This document shows positions 1 through 15,500 of a DNA stretch of 64,000 nt, in pieces. The position numbers and the translations under genes were made by a program. Below the pieces are notes generated by a model. The model was not told the origin of the DNA and did no database searches. It was given only the letters and a program-made list of their open reading frames with translations. The number at the start of each line of letters is the position of its first letter. The first letter of the stretch is position 1. This stretch comes from Hetaerina americana (taxonomy: Eukaryota > Arthropoda > Insecta > Odonata > Calopterygidae). The DNA lies in the NCBI GenBank assembly GCA_022747635.1, contig JAKTNV010000008.1, positions 1,963,001 to 2,027,000 of the forward strand, given 5' to 3'.

Positions 1-587
1 TCTCATTTCCGTTAGTTTCGTCACTGAAACCTCAGTGAAGGTCAAATGAGAAATATATCTGTGATGGATCATTGATTTCTTTGTAGAATATTAGCCCTGG
101 CCATTAAAACTCTTTTGCCTCACTCGTTATTTCCACTTCTCTTCACTTCTACCCTTTCTTATGACTTCTCTCCTCTACAATTCCACAACGATGCTCAAAG
201 TCCCAATAGAGGTGAAACAATGGGTGAGAGAAAATATTAATTTTAAATTTGGTTTCGGAAACCAAAAATAAAATTACGTGACGATAAATTTGTGAATGAA
301 TAATATTGAACTAATTTTGAATGGTTTTCCCTTCGTGAAGTAGGTTTATTCTACCTTCATTTACTCTCCATAGTTGTTCCCCAGTACTTGATGGATGAAG
401 CGTTAATTGATTTCGTTGCTGGGTACAACTCTGCCAATTAGATGCCAATAGCATATCTGAAGGAAGTTGGTGTTATTTCTTCAGCCACACAATACTTAGC
501 AAGCCGCCACAAGATTGTGTGGTGGGAGGTGTGATGGCACTAGTAAATCCTGCATAATGTGTTTTTTATTCATTAATTATAATTATT
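1..587. other. non-coding, nothing recognised
   Basis: AT-rich sequence without a supported exon, RNA gene or repeat that I can recognise. It ends where the LINE 3' fragment begins. Confidence 0.5.
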
Positions 588-735
588 AGGTAATCTACCG
601 GTCAAGGTAGGTTTCTGTATGGACACAGCTCCTAAATAAATATTTTGTGACTCCTAGCAAAACACAACATCCTACTCGACATCAGGTCCCTCTTCATCTC
701 TGAGTACCTTCTTCCTCCGGTTGTAGTCCGGGGAG
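588..735 (-). mobile_element. LINE family A, 3'-terminal fragment
   Basis: This stretch matches the 3' end of the larger LINE copy at 11288-11430 base for base over most of its length. Both carry the tail motif AATCTACCGGT(C/T)AAGG and, in the minus-strand frame, the C-terminal peptide YSEMKRDL followed by a stop. Only the last codons and the 3' untranslated tail survive, as expected from 5' truncation during target-primed reverse transcription. Upstream coding sequence of the element is absent. Confidence 0.75.
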
Positions 736-3699
736 GGGTGCATAAATATATAGATACAGAAATATAATAGAGAAATATATGTATTTTATTTATACATACA
801 TGTATACTTCCCATCAATAAAATGGGGGCTAAGAGTAAGTATAATATTGTTGTGTGGGACACATTTGCAATATTTGGTCAAATGTCCCTCATCATCATGC
901 TCACGACACAGAATGGAAAAATTAAACAACCGTAGTTCTCTACTAAATTGAATAAATCACAAAGGTACAGTAAAATATCTTATACATTGATATGAAGAAA
1001 AATTTCACATGCTGGCATTTCTTTCCAACTTTTCGGGTTGGTTTGCGTGTATCGTTATCAGTATAGATAATACTTAATTTGATCGAGAATTTCGATGTCC
1101 GTCTCTTGTAATACGAGTCAATTTACAAATGCATGTAGCTTGCTCATACGTAGTAGTTCTAATACAGTAAATCTCTTTGAGTCACTTTTCAATTGCCAAG
1201 CATAACATCTTCAGTGATTTATTAATCTTTATTTACCATTTAGAGCCTTTTTAACTATTTTAAATTGATCCCTAGCTCCGACGAACGATGTGCTCAGTTT
1301 CTCGATGTTTTCACCCCTCTTCGCCCCAATGGTCTCCCTCCCCCACTGATTATGTTCCGCCGCCCTATCAATTAGGGTCAGGTATTTCATTTCGCCATTT
1401 TTACAAATCACCCGTGCGAGTATGTATATTGCATAAATCCTAATGCCGCCGCTTTCCGCACGATACGTGTGTGTATTTTGTTAATGAGCATCTAACTCGT
1501 TTCGTGTCCTCCATTACCCGTTTTGAGTACTTATGCCACCCCTGATCTTTCCCTGCATTTTTTGCCGTTTGCGTCACCGTCCTCGATTGTTTTTTCATTA
1601 ATTTTCATACGAAATGGTAAATCGTCTTAGGAGTTGATGATTCCAGGTCTCTTACCAAGGAGGACGAACGATTTGAATATTCCTCGAGCTGAGATGGTGG
1701 AAGAGAACCAACGAATGGCGTAGGCAGGTTACGGTAGTTGAAACTGTTATGGCTCGGTTACCGAATAGGGTTCGACCGAGATGTGAGAGGACGCGGTGTG
1801 CAGCACAGACGTGGTGCATGGATGCTTCGTTTTGGCGAATGGTGTTCGGGTCACCTTTTATTGGATCCATCGTCATCTTCTCTTGAGTGGAACTTGTCTT
1901 TTATTTTGTATGTAGCCCTGAAGTATGAAGCGTTAATTCTGTCAGTTCGATATCTTGGGGTCGGTTTCGTATATATTAAATGGCTTCCCTCCCTCCCGTT
2001 CAGTCATGCTCTTCCGATCCGAGTTCGGTGCACCCCGGCCCGTCGGCTATATCCGAAGTTGGCGAGCCAACGTGCCGTGCGGTGGTGGTGGTGTGGGGAA
2101 TTTGGGTTGTCGCACACGAGGTCTCTCCCGCCCTTACCAGTAAACCGCGGCGCGGGGCCCAACCAACCAACGCCTGCCGTCGCACCCGCCCCGCCCCTGT
2201 CGGGCAGTGCCTCATCGTCGGAGGGAGTGGAAGGGAGCCGGGGATCCCCGTGCCCTCCATCCCGTCCGCCGCCGACCTCATCCATTCCCCTTTCCCCCGC
2301 TCCGCGCTTACTTTGCCCGACGCTTTTCATAACCCGCCTGCCACACTCCTCCTTCCCCACCCCCTAAACCCCCATGCCCCTAAAGGCGGCTAACGAATTG
2401 AATTGAAAGTGGCGAATAACCCGTCTTCTTCGAGATGAATTGGAAACGACTTCGGCGTCGAAAGGAAAACCTTGGGAAGATCCTTGATTACGTCTTCTTC
2501 TTTCGTGCCCTTCTTCCCGCATTCACCCTTCGGCCTCTGCCGCGGATGTTGCGTGCGTTTAAACTTACCTCAAAAATATATCTTCGCAGGATGAACAAGT
2601 CTGTGTCTTGAGTCTCGCCGAAATTCTGTTACTGTTGCATTCCCGTTCCCCTTTTGCGAATAGTCTTTGAATGGAATTGATTTCACTTCAAGTGGAGTGT
2701 GCGACGCCTTTCGGATGGGACGCTCGACGTTAATCCTCAACCCCTCTTGCTTTATGCCTTCGTTAATTACAGAAGGGCCTATTCGTTTCCTCATCCTCCC
2801 CCAGATCACCTCCCGTCCAGCCACATTAAACCACTGACCTTAACCGTGGACAGCGTTCGACTCCACCACGGTACGATTCGAATTTGTATTGGATGCCGAG
2901 TGAGTCACTAAACACACACTAATATGCTACTAAGGAGAGCCTCATTAGAAGCACGCGAAGTAGGCAATGTCCCCCCCCCCCGTTGATTCGACCCGCGTCC
3001 TGGTACGCTCGAAGAATAAGCTCTCCTTGCGCTTGTTAATCAGAGGTAATTACCACTCGGTCGGCCAGCGGACCGGAGGCCTTAAGTCCGGGCACTCAGT
3101 GGCATTGCATTATTCAGGTGAGCCATCATAATGTCACTTCCAAAGCTTTGTCGCTCTGTGCCTGCAAATTGAATCCAAGATGGCTCTCTCGAATCCCTTA
3201 ATTGAAGTGTCATCTTTACCGACGACCCTCGCCCGCCTTTCCCCATTCCCCTGAATTGCCGATTACACTTGTCGGCGAACGGGATGGCCAAATAGTTCCC
3301 GATGCTCTTCCGTTCTTATCCAGTCATGATTCTCGACTTCCACTCCAGTCATCGGAGGAATTTCGCCGGCAGGCGGTGCGAATTTTGAGTCCGCAAACCC
3401 TCACAAGTGTGTTTCCAAAGGTTATTGTCGTCGCTAATATGCTTCATATCTAGCGAGGAAGAGTTTATTTTCATTTTCCTAACATTACTCTGGCAAATCA
3501 CATTTAATTCAATTGATTATAAATTATTCTAAGCATAGAAATCAGTCCACATAGACTAGCACCGTTCAGAGATTTCGAGTTTTCTATTCAAAGTTAATTG
3601 TAGTCACATTAGTTATAATGCGATTTTTAAAACAATTATTCCCAAATTATTATTAAACGCAGTGATAAACTTGGAGGTCGGTTTGGTGATTGATGGCCG
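736..3699. other. non-coding; C/T-rich island
   Basis: No supported gene. The stretch 2140-2390 is GC-rich and strongly pyrimidine-biased on the plus strand, which opens overlapping frames on both strands by composition alone. A short poly-C run lies near 2970. The open frames of 118 to 209 codons here have proline, serine and arginine-rich compositions with no recognisable domain. Confidence 0.5.
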
Positions 3700-3775
3700 G
3701 TTTCGGGAATCGAACCGGGGCCCTCCTAATTCCATCCGGCTTGCCCGACTCAGCAATGTAGTATCCAAGAAATTC
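3700..3775 (-). repeat. tRNA-like SINE head (decayed)
   Basis: On the minus strand the sequence contains a B-box-like element, GGTTCGATTCC, preceded by a degenerate tRNA-like D and anticodon region. A full cloverleaf is not convincing, so this is read as the head of a tRNA-derived SINE rather than a functional tRNA gene. Confidence 0.45.
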
Positions 3776-6700
3776 AATAGGATTCATCGGTGTGCAGGAA
3801 ATCTCTGTAGCTTTATAGAATTCTCATTAATCCTTTTGGCCTCAGTTCAGGGATGGAGAGGCTGCCGTACTAATTTCTCAAGTACACCCGTCACGAAATT
3901 CTTTCTCCCCATAAGAATATTCACGTGCATGGGTAGGGTAGCAAGTGTTCTTCGTTTGTGCAGATTGTCATTCGCTAAAACAGGAGGGAGGGAATCCTAG
4001 AAGATTGGGGGCGGAAGCCCTGCGACGTTTCCGCGGATGGACCAAATTCGTTTCCAAGTCGCGTCCACCTTCATATGTAAATGGCGCCCATTTTTCTGTC
4101 GGACGTCACCTCGGGGACAAAACATTGCGGGGAGCAACCCGGCCGCCGGCGAGGGCTTCAAGCGTGGACCCGAACAAGTGTTCTGGAGTGAATGATTGGG
4201 GATGGAGCGAAGACGAAGGGAGGGAGAGTCAGTATTTTTTCTCCGGCATAGCTGCCGCGTGGGTGGTGCATGATGGGAAATTAGTAGTGTCCGTTCCCTG
4301 TGAATCATGGGGCTGTTTGGGAGGGGGGCGAGAGGAGAGGAGGGGTGAGGTGGCGGATACCCTGTCGACCAACTCGCTTCCGCATGCTCTGTTTGTGTGG
4401 GGGGGAGGGGGGGGTTGGCGACCGCTGTCCGGGGTGCTGCTGTGATCCGTATGAAAAATCAATGTCGCTTGTGAGGGAAGCTGGGTTTTTGGTTGTCCGG
4501 GTGAGCCCCACTATTGCTCCCCCTCTCACCCCTTCGCTCCCTTCCCAGCCCGATTTTTTGTCATCCCTCCACGGCCACCTAATCATGCACTCCACCACCA
4601 CCCCTCCGCTTCCCCCACCCCCAGCACGGCAGGTTTTCCCCCGCGCCGATTGTGGCCCCCTCTACCGATCGCTTTGCCCACAAAACTACTCCACTCTCTG
4701 GCCCCAGGAATACGTCTTCATTCGTTCTACCAGGGGCTGTTTCCAGGCGTCACTTGAACGGAGGCGTTTTTGATCGATAAATCTTTATCAAAAGAGTTTT
4801 ATTTATTGCGCCAACTTTGTTTGGATGTGTGTGTGTATCCCAGGGCGTCATCGCGTCAGAGATTGGTTAATGGGGCGAGGAAGTTGCGTCCACGTCGGAA
4901 AACAAAATATTTTGATTTGAGCACTCCTGTTTAGTGCGGAAAAACCATTAGCGTTTCATTATCTATCGTTTAAATGCTTTTGTCATTCTTGTGGATGAGC
5001 TCAATTGAATAAATTGGCGAGTCCGCATTGGCCTTGCAATACTTGCGATACTTGGACATCGTAGCTGTTCGTCGGTGAAGTTGTTTTTTATTTTCATTGC
5101 GAAAATCATTAAGATCAGAAAAAGTTTGGTTTTGGTCCAGGTACGAATGCGTCCACCACCCCTGAATAGAAATCGCCCAGGGTTTATTTTTTTCAATTTT
5201 CTCTCATGCTTGTTTTTTTCGAACAAATTGGTGTAAGAATGTGCTAAAGTGATATTGAATCGAAAACTATTTATAAATATATGGGTAGTTTAATAAATCC
5301 CCCTCGGTAACGTAAGGACATGTCATTGAACGAGCGTTTTCCGTAAAATTTTGGTTCGCGGAACACCCCCCCTCCCCCTGATCCAAATCTGCGGCCTGAA
5401 ACCCCTAGAACATGCCGAGCGAGATCAAACAGGTCGCCGAAAGAGTCGGAAGCGTTCTAATGAATCTTTCGGTCTTGGTTTTTTGAGGTAATTGACGGTT
5501 AGAAAGTTGATATTCGGCCACAAACGAGGTGTTGGCCTTTGAGGTCTTCAAGTCGTGAAAGAGTCTGATGATGATAATAATAATAATAATGTCGAAGGGT
5601 TGGTAATTTTCATTTATGGTCGGATTACGATCTTATGTTAGACTGTCTCTTTGAAGAGGGGCTCAAAGGCTTCAGAATGCCCTGTTGATCACCCTGCTCT
5701 CTCCTCCCGCCCCTTAACCATTCTTCTCCTCCAACTCTCACTTTTGTCCCTAATATTGACCCTCCGTCCATTGAAGTCACCACCCCATGCCATACATCCC
5801 TCCCTCCCCTCCGCGCCCGCATGCCCTTCCCTCTCCCTTCCCCTGCTCCACTCCTGCATTTGCCTGGAGAATATAGTACTTAGCGCCTCTCTCTCTCCTT
5901 TTAGTATCGATAACGCATCCGCGAATTATCCCTATGCCGCTGCACCTGCCTCCCTATTCTCCAACCTTCCGGAATATTGGGGTGCGCACGTTTCTGATCG
6001 GGATCCTTACTTCTGAGATCCTTAATTTTGGATAAACTCGATTTAATGTTTCGGCACTCGCATTCTGTCGAGGTCATATTATCAGGAATGGTATGAAAAT
6101 ACGTAAAAATTGGTTATCTTCATATTTCTAATATACGTACTTACTTACGTTCTACACTTTTTCTTCACTTTGTGTAATTTTTTGTTGTCCATATCAAATG
6201 AGTTAGTAGTTTTCCAGAGTGTGTGGAAAATATAAATAAAAAACTCATCCAAGTTATAATTCTTGTCGGGTTAACATTGTGACATCTTGAAATTTCTTTT
6301 ATGAATTCACCGAAATCTCAGTTGCGCGATTTTGGAACGAGTTATTTCGATTTATCGTCGAATTATTTCACCGTGTTTGGTTTTTAAAATTTTGAAGGGA
6401 CGTGGAGCTGTTAAGAATCCAGGACCGTTTATTCAGCTGCAAACTGCAGTTCCGTGCAGTGGGACAACTTCGTTCTCCCACAATCGTCAACAATCTTCGA
6501 TTGTCATGTTGGCCGAAAAGGCATTTGGGATAATTGATACACCAGTGATGCGGCAGCCTTCATGTTAATACCTCTCCACTCCTCCCCATCCCCCACCCCC
6601 CGACATCCTTGTGACGAAAAACCGCAGTAATCCACGTGAAGGGTGGCTGGTTGTCTGATGAGTGAGGTTAGTAGTCACCTCGAACTAAGCCCGTGAGGCG

Positions 6701-9700
6701 CGTGAAATGCGTAGCAAGTTCCTTTTCTATTTGCCGCTTGCGGTTTACCCGAGAAGATATGTTACCCGATAAGCCAGCCAACCCGACCGGGCTGAAGCTG
6801 GCTGGCTGGCCGTGTCCAGGGGCGATGCCCGAACTGGTGGAGCCCGTGCCTTTGTGTGGCGGGTCGGCAGCCGTTATGCCCAAAGGGATCGCCAGGAGGC
6901 TTATTTGAACGTACACTGAGAACCTTAACTCCAAAATACAAACTTGTAATCTTCGCTTTTTTGTCCTCGCTGTGATTGGTGTTGGTCGTCAGATGAAAGA
7001 TACGATTTTGATGGACGTAGAACAAGTATTTACGGTACGTCTTGGTTCTCTGCGAAACCATCTTTCTCCGGTATCGTTTGGAAAAGTAAAAAAATCATCG
7101 CCGTCACTTCGAGAAAGCGCCCTGGAAAATCACGGTCTGTTTCTCTTCATCGAATGAGCATCCCCTCACCCCACGAATTCTTTTGGCAACGAAGTGCTGA
7201 TTCCTTAATGGTATTATATACCGAGTTTCCATCCTCATTCATTTACCCTCCGTACCTCACGACACCGGTATCTAAATAATCACGAAACCCTCGCGTTCTC
7301 AGAAATGCGTACACCTTCCATCTCAAATACAGTATGTGCTTAAAGTAATTGAAAATTGCAAAGTAAGCTCATTGACGCGGGAAAAATGTAAACCGCGACT
7401 GGAAACCGTAGTTGGGTATACGTAATCTTCTCCGGTGGAGAATGGTCGTTTGAACGATTAATTCACGTATAATGTAATGCGGCCATTCCGAGTCGCATCA
7501 GGGGATGAATCTCAACGGTTGCATGTGGTTAATCGAGCGATCAACTCATATCGAAACAATGCACGTGAATGTCACCTGAGCGTTTAGGCTGGGGCGTCAT
7601 GTTCCAGAGTCATTGGCATGGTTACTCGTACTCCCGCACGTCGTCATCGCCACGAGGTCGCTGGATATATACTCCCCTAAGCTGACCTTATTGTAGAATT
7701 ATTGGAAGAGGAAAAAATCTGACGAGAATGTTTCTTAAGTTGCCTCGATATTCAACAGGTCTCGTGAAACTTGCGGGGGGGACTCTCCCTAGGTGACCAT
7801 GGTTTGTGAACTGTTCCGTTGGCTTTTATAGAACAGGTCTCGTCGTACAGAGAATTAGTTTGGACCGAGGTAAAAATGCATGATTGGAGAGAGATTCACT
7901 GGCGGCATTCCATTACTCCCACAGCAAGTCCAGAAATAAATTTCGTCTTCGTGAGTATGCGGATGTTGTAGTCGCTCCTTCTGAACCGATATCGCCAAAT
8001 ATTTTATAAATAATAGACAGCGAGGCGTCACAAGCACGTTCTTCGTTTCGGTCGTTCCTCTTTAACTTATGGTCGAAATCGCAAATATTATAAAATCAAT
8101 TCATATTCAAAAACTATTTCGTGGCTTCGGTGCAAATCATAGGGTGTAGGATATCAATGCGGTATTGACTTCTATTTTTTTCTTGAACTATTCTAAATGC
8201 CTTCATTATTACCCAGATGAAATTGATCAGTGGGTTATAAGAGGTCGGAGAACCGCTTCTTCGGAATACATAGCAACCGCACCTCTGCAATTAGTAGCTC
8301 CTGAGGGATTCCCCAAATATGGAGTTCCAAAATATGGCTCTTCAGCTTGGTTTAAACTTTCTCTTTCGATTCATCCAAGGATTTTTGCAATTTTTTTTTG
8401 TTCATTTCTGCCGTGAAAATTGAAACTGCCGGAATACGTTCCTTGAAATCTCCTTAATCTTAGCAGCAGCATAGACCTTGAGGAATCTTCGTCGTTTAAT
8501 TAAATATGCTAAAATTTTTTAACCTGCTCAAATGCCGAAGAAGGCGTTAGCGCGGGCCCTGTTCCCCCGAGCTTAACTTCGTCAACGTGAAGTAGTCTGA
8601 GGTAACTCTCTCCCCGCGTCGCTTCCTCCTATCGATTTTCTCACGAGTCCAAAGCATCTCCTCCCGCTTTGTGTTGGTTTACTAAGTCGGTGCGAACGCC
8701 GAACCCTAAAAGGTTACACTACACACGCCATGGCTTTCCTCCCTCCCTCTGCATCGCACCCCCCCGCCCCACATCATATCCACCACCAACCACCTCACGC
8801 CATTGCTTCAGCGTGCCCTTCCCTCCTCCTATCCCACACCCCCCTTTGGATTCCGACTTCTCATCCCTCTACCCCTCTCCGTGTTTGCACACACCCCTCC
8901 GCAGCCGCTCTCGTTTCATTTTTTACCTCCCAGCACCCTCCCCTCTCGCCCCCCCCCCCGCACTCCCACCCCCTCTCGGAGAGCTCAGAAGGTGACGCTA
9001 CGGAGCTGCCACCTATCGCCCCGCTAGTCAACTCTGGGGCGGCTTCCTTTTTTTCGATTCTGTCTCAACCCCCCCTCCCCCGCTCCCCTATCCACCTCCC
9101 CCCTTTTCATCTCCACCTCAGCCCCCCCCCGCCACGCCCCCTACCTCCTTTCACCCCTTCGGACACGAGAGTCATCCTGTCGAATAAGGATCGCGCTCCC
9201 TTACGTGCCTTTTATGTAATTATTGGCGATCTCGTCTCAAGACGTGGTGCAGTTTTGAAGATCCTCTTCAATGAGGTTTATTTTGTGTGTTCAGATTTTG
9301 TGCGATTGAGGGAATGGGAGGGAAAGCGTTTGCGCCGCAGTGGGGAGGAAGATACGTAGGGGGGGGCACAGCCTATATATAGATGAATCAGCCCGGAGAG
9401 AGCCGGTGATGGATGTCATGAGAAAGTCAAGGGGTCGGCTTTTCGCAAAATTGTCTCGAGTTCTCCCGACCGCATTAGATACTCGCGGCGTCTTAAGGAT
9501 TCCGGAGTGAAGAGATTTAAGAAAGCAGTCAATGCTCGTGTCCGAAGTTTAAACCTAGAATGGTTGGTTCGTTGCAATCGTTGTAATCCACGATGGCATT
9601 CCAGTATTCATTTCGAAGGCAAGGTAGCAGGGTGATATGCGGGGCCCGAGTATCCGCTTCTGGGTAGTCGTGTTATTTCGGGCCCTGATAATGTGCCATT

Positions 9701-10964
9701 GGTGGCTGCCTTTACTTTGAATTTTAAACGCACGCTCAGGAGTTTGGCTACTAAGCCGAACATAAATGAAGGTAGGCTGTGTACGGAAATCGGGTTTCTC
9801 GATATCAGCCCAAGGAGAAATACGTACGGGGTTTCGAACGGTTGCGTTACACGTCGCTTCTTCGATGTGCAAGAAGGGATAAGAGGTGATAAGACGCCCT
9901 CAATCGTCCCAGTCGTAAGATACAAGCCGGAAGCTACTTGATGGAGGGTTCTTTGATTAGTGATCTCCGTGTCTAATTTTGAATGGAGATCAACGGAAAA
10001 ATAATCGAAATCTCTTCCTTTTGATGTGAACCTTTTCCCGAGTCCACCATGACAGATATACCCCTGAAGCTGACATTGACCTTGGCGGAATCGGTTTTCA
10101 TACTTGCGCGTCGCGAAAATGTATCGAAATTCTTGACATCGATATGCACGTCTATCGACTGTTCACTCGTTCGAAGGGGCGTCACCAGCGGGTTGAGAAG
10201 CAGTGGCGGCGAAGAGTCCCGTTTGGCACACACACATACTCGCTCTTATTCGGCGTCGCACCCCAACGCGCGCTCCACTTCGTGAGTTGCTTCCCCACGG
10301 CCACCCCCCCCCCCCGACCCTACCCTCCGCCCCCTCGCGGCCACCCTACTCCCCGCCGCGACGGACGCTCGAATCTCCGGCCAACTCCACCCCCTCCTCC
10401 CGTGGGTCCGTCCGTCCTTTCCCCCCTCCTCCCTGACCTCTTCCCACACTCCCGTCTTAGTCATTCCCTCACCCCCCCATTCCTCTGCCATCCCTCCTCT
10501 GCTATATATCGACCGAAGATGCAGCGGGCGAACCCTCCGACCCCTTTCGCCAATGGCATTGGGCGAGACCCGAGCACCTTCAACCATTCACCTCCAGCGT
10601 CTCGCGCCGCCGCACACTCGACAAATACACCCCTTCCCTAATCCCCCCCCACCCCGCTTCGCCACTCCCCTCCGCGTGCCCCTCTACCCCGCGTGCCCCT
10701 CTTCCCCGCGTGCCCTTCCCATCAATCCCCTCCTCGCGCGCACGCCGATCGTCATTTCGTAATGATTTCCCTCTCGCGCGCGTCATCCGGCGCCTCTTTT
10801 CCGGCCGGCTCTCCCTCCCGCGGTGGCCGTCCCCTCGCTCCCAGCATCCCTCGCCGGGGGACCACCTTTCCGCAAACTGCATGCCTCTCAATGCTCGCCC
10901 TCCGCGAATCACTCCTAGTTCTCCAAAGGATTTCCTGTGAAATCTCGTGAATTTTCAATGTTAA
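3776..10964. other. non-coding; several polypyrimidine islands
   Basis: No supported exon. The region holds C/T-rich islands on the plus strand at about 4500-4700, 5690-5850, 8725-9165 and 10285-10760, and a G-rich stretch at 4315-4420. Open frames of 100 to 210 codons occur only inside these biased tracts, several on both strands at once, which marks them as compositional. A GC-rich short inverted repeat (GCCAGCCA and TGGCTGGC) lies near 6773-6810. Confidence 0.5.
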
Positions 10965-11039
10965 TAAAATCTCCTTAATGAATTAATTAATTCTGAACTG
11001 GTATAGGGATTATTAAGACACACACACGCACATATATAG

Positions 11040-11074
<35 letters not shown>

Positions 11075-11079
11075 CATAT

Positions 11080-11143
<64 letters not shown>

Positions 11144-11149
11144 ATATAC

Positions 11150-11210
<61 letters not shown>

Positions 11211-11284
11211 TATATATGTGCGTGTGTGTGTCTTAATAATCCCTATACCAGTTCAGAATTAATTAATTCATTAAGGAGATTTTA
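10965..11284. repeat. perfect 320-bp palindrome with AT core
   Basis: The left arm from 10965 and the reverse complement of the right arm ending at 11284 are identical base by base for at least 80 bp, including a CACACACACGCACATATATA segment and its GT-rich mirror. The centre, about 11041-11205, is an almost pure TA dinucleotide repeat, itself self-complementary. The unit could extrude as one long hairpin. TTAA occurs just outside the left arm (10961-10964) and overlaps the right edge (11282-11285). It could be a foldback transposon, a palindrome formed by breakage and repair, or an assembly artefact. Confidence 0.9.
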
Positions 11285-11287
11285 AGT

Positions 11288-12525
<1,238 letters not shown>

Positions 12526-15500
12526 TATATTTGAATGATTTGAATTTTTACGCGTTAAAATGCTCCCATGAGAGCAAATGGTAGTAACATGATGGAGGAT
12601 GTGTCGTCATTGGGCTTCAATGGATGGAGAGCGTTTGATGTCCAAGTTCTTTCTCGTTAGAAGTATAGTCACAAATCAAATCGGTAGCGGACTATTGATG
12701 CTTCCATCTCATGAATGATGGGGCGAATTCTCATTTCATTTACTTTTCGGTCGCAAACAAATTGTCATTTGGTAAATAGCAGTGATCGTGACCCGTGAGA
12801 TTATTTAATCTGCTTGTAATATTTTTTACTGATCATATTTATCCTTTGAGGGTTTGTGTGTGCATAATTGCGACGTGTTTTCAGAGACCGTGCAAAGCTC
12901 ATCGCTGCTAAGCGATGAATAATAGAAATGATTCCCCTTCGGATTTTCCAAAGTGCCAATTATTAACTCCGGGGAACACTTGAATTACATTAAGTAGTGT
13001 CGTTCATGACATTGCGGATCCGACATCCTTTTCCTCTTTTTGTACCCGGCCACACTTTCAAGTACCTCATCTATAATTTATATTTAGTTTACCGGCGGCT
13101 CACTTACCCCGCTGCGTAGGTTTTTGATTTTTCTTTTGATCGGAAATTATTTTTCCTGCTCTTAAAGTGAAACTCTTAGTGTGGGTATTTGCAGTCCAAG
13201 TTTTGTTATGTCACTTCTTCGAAAGTCGAGATATAAATCCTTTCCCGGTAAGCCATTGGGATGATAAGAAAACTCGAGGAAATTCTTACCAGCAATTGCC
13301 GGAATGCTGCGGCCTTCGGAAGGAATCCCCGAAACGCGAGGGGAGTCCGGTAGAGCGCCACACACAACCCCCTCCTCCTCTCCCCGACCACCCCACCCTT
13401 TTATCCTCTCCCTTCCCCTCTCTCCAACGCCACCGCCTGCCTTACACCCACACTCGTGGGGGCCGGCGTGAGTGATGCGCGAATTCCCGGAATCGTGAGA
13501 TGGTTAACTTTTCCAGGAACGCTGGCTGGAAAATTTTCGGAAGCGTTTTGATTTATTTTGTTAGGTTTACCCCTCAAGGAGACAGAGATAGGTTATCCAA
13601 AACTGAGAAATGAGGATCTCGTCTTTTCTAAGAAGACTGCTCGCTGGGGGCGGTGGTGTCACACGCTGGGTCAAAGAGTTACTTTCTAGGTAGTTGTCTC
13701 TGATCAATTCTTCCTATGCGTGAGCGATACGAAATACGTACCTCGCGGCCGAATATTGAATTCCCGAATTATTTCGATTGCATGCAGGAATTAATTTCAA
13801 GTCGCGCTAGGTTTTTAGTTGTATTCCTTGTCATTTTCCAGGTTGTGTCTCTTGTTAATCGCATCCTCTTAGCGACTTAAGATGCGTTCAATTTGGTTCA
13901 AATTTTGGAAACTTTCTTTTATGTCTTTGCTAATCTGTGGTTTTCTGAAATGAATGGGAGGTTGGGTACTAGAAATATAATAGTCTTGAAAAATGCTATT
14001 GTCCATTCACGAGGACGATATACATTAATCTAGTGCACCTGTTACTATAAAAGCTCCTGCTCGATAATATAGATATAATCATCCGAAATAAAAATATTGG
14101 AGAGTCTCCCGGAAATGTTTTGAAGACATGTGTATTGTGGTCATTGTCATTTGTGAGAGATCCTTGGCAATTAATGATTAGATAAGATACGGTAACATGT
14201 GACACTGTCAACGTTTTAACCAACCTGATTGCCGATTTCATGTAGAGCCTCGTATTGAGTCGTGATATGTCAATGAATCTCAGGCCATCATTCAAACAGT
14301 CAACTGAAATTTATATTTATCGCATAATCCGAAGGTTTTCACTTCGCTAGTTAGGTCAACTGAAAAGCGCAGGGGTACGTCCAAGAATATTTCTGTACAT
14401 CTTAGGACGTATGGTAAAGTAAAAGAAGCGTTGTAAAATATTAATTATCTTTGGACCCTCAGTGCGAGAGGGACTTGGAAATTCGCTTTCTTGAGCGGTC
14501 CATTTTGAGACCGAGGATCCGCCAGTCGTCGTATCCAGTAGTAAGTTTGGATTTTTACTGGAAGATGGCTGTATATTTTTGGGAACCCTTCCTGTCCATC
14601 GCCTTTCATTGTTCCTCGAGTCGACGCCATGCACCGACGCATCTCATCACATCAATGACACCAACCGTTTTCAATCAGTGCGGAAAACGGGTTGCGTTAC
14701 CGCCGGGCATCGTGCGTCATCGACTTTTTGCTTGACGTTTGCACACGCACGGGGATAATGAATGCAATCTAAGCTATGCGGAAACCGATTATTCACTGAA
14801 GTGCAGAGAAAAGTCGTAGAAGGCGATAATGATGCATCCACATCGGCAACTCCACGTGTGCGTGGGGGAAACCATTAAAGTGGCGTATTGCTCCTTTAAA
14901 CGTGCCGTCGGAGAGACGATGATGATCCGGCGGCGGGAGGAATTTCATAATCTAGTCGTTTCCTCAACCATTGTTCTCTTGATTTTATAACAGGCTTGTA
15001 ACTTAATTACAACACACGCACACTCTCTCCTCCCTTTATTTAGTCGTTTTAATCGTTTTCCTCACGGATTTCGTAATTTATTTTAATCTCTCGCAGATAA
15101 TCTGCGAGAGATGGCCGGCTCTCGGTGTTCGCGTCTTTTCACGGCCGCTTTGAAAAGTTCTCCCCGTGGGAGGCAGCGGAGCGTTGGGCCGCAAGCACCC
15201 CGCGCCGACCGGTGATGCTCTCTCTCTCCTACCGTGTCGGGGGGCAACAGGTGGGCCGAAATAACGCGACCCCCTCGCTCCACCAACACCGGCCTCCCTC
15301 CCTCCCGCACCACTCACAAGTTGCTGCCGTAGAGAAAGAGGACCGATTACTGCCCCGAGAACGATTCTTGACCTCCTGAACCGGAAGAGGGTGCAGTGGA
15401 ACTTATCAACAGTAATTATCCAGCAGCGGATGTTCTATAGTGAGGGAATCGTCACGTTAGGGGCAAGACTGATTGCCCTGCATGTTTTTCGTTCTATGTG

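Noticed and set aside
8669..9359. Overlapping plus-strand frames up to 209 codons
   Set aside because: They lie in a C/T-rich island and encode Pro/Ser/His low-complexity sequence in more than one frame at once.
10144..10912. Several frames of 85 to 165 codons on both strands
   Set aside because: Same cause: a 470-bp C/T-rich tract that lacks stops by composition.
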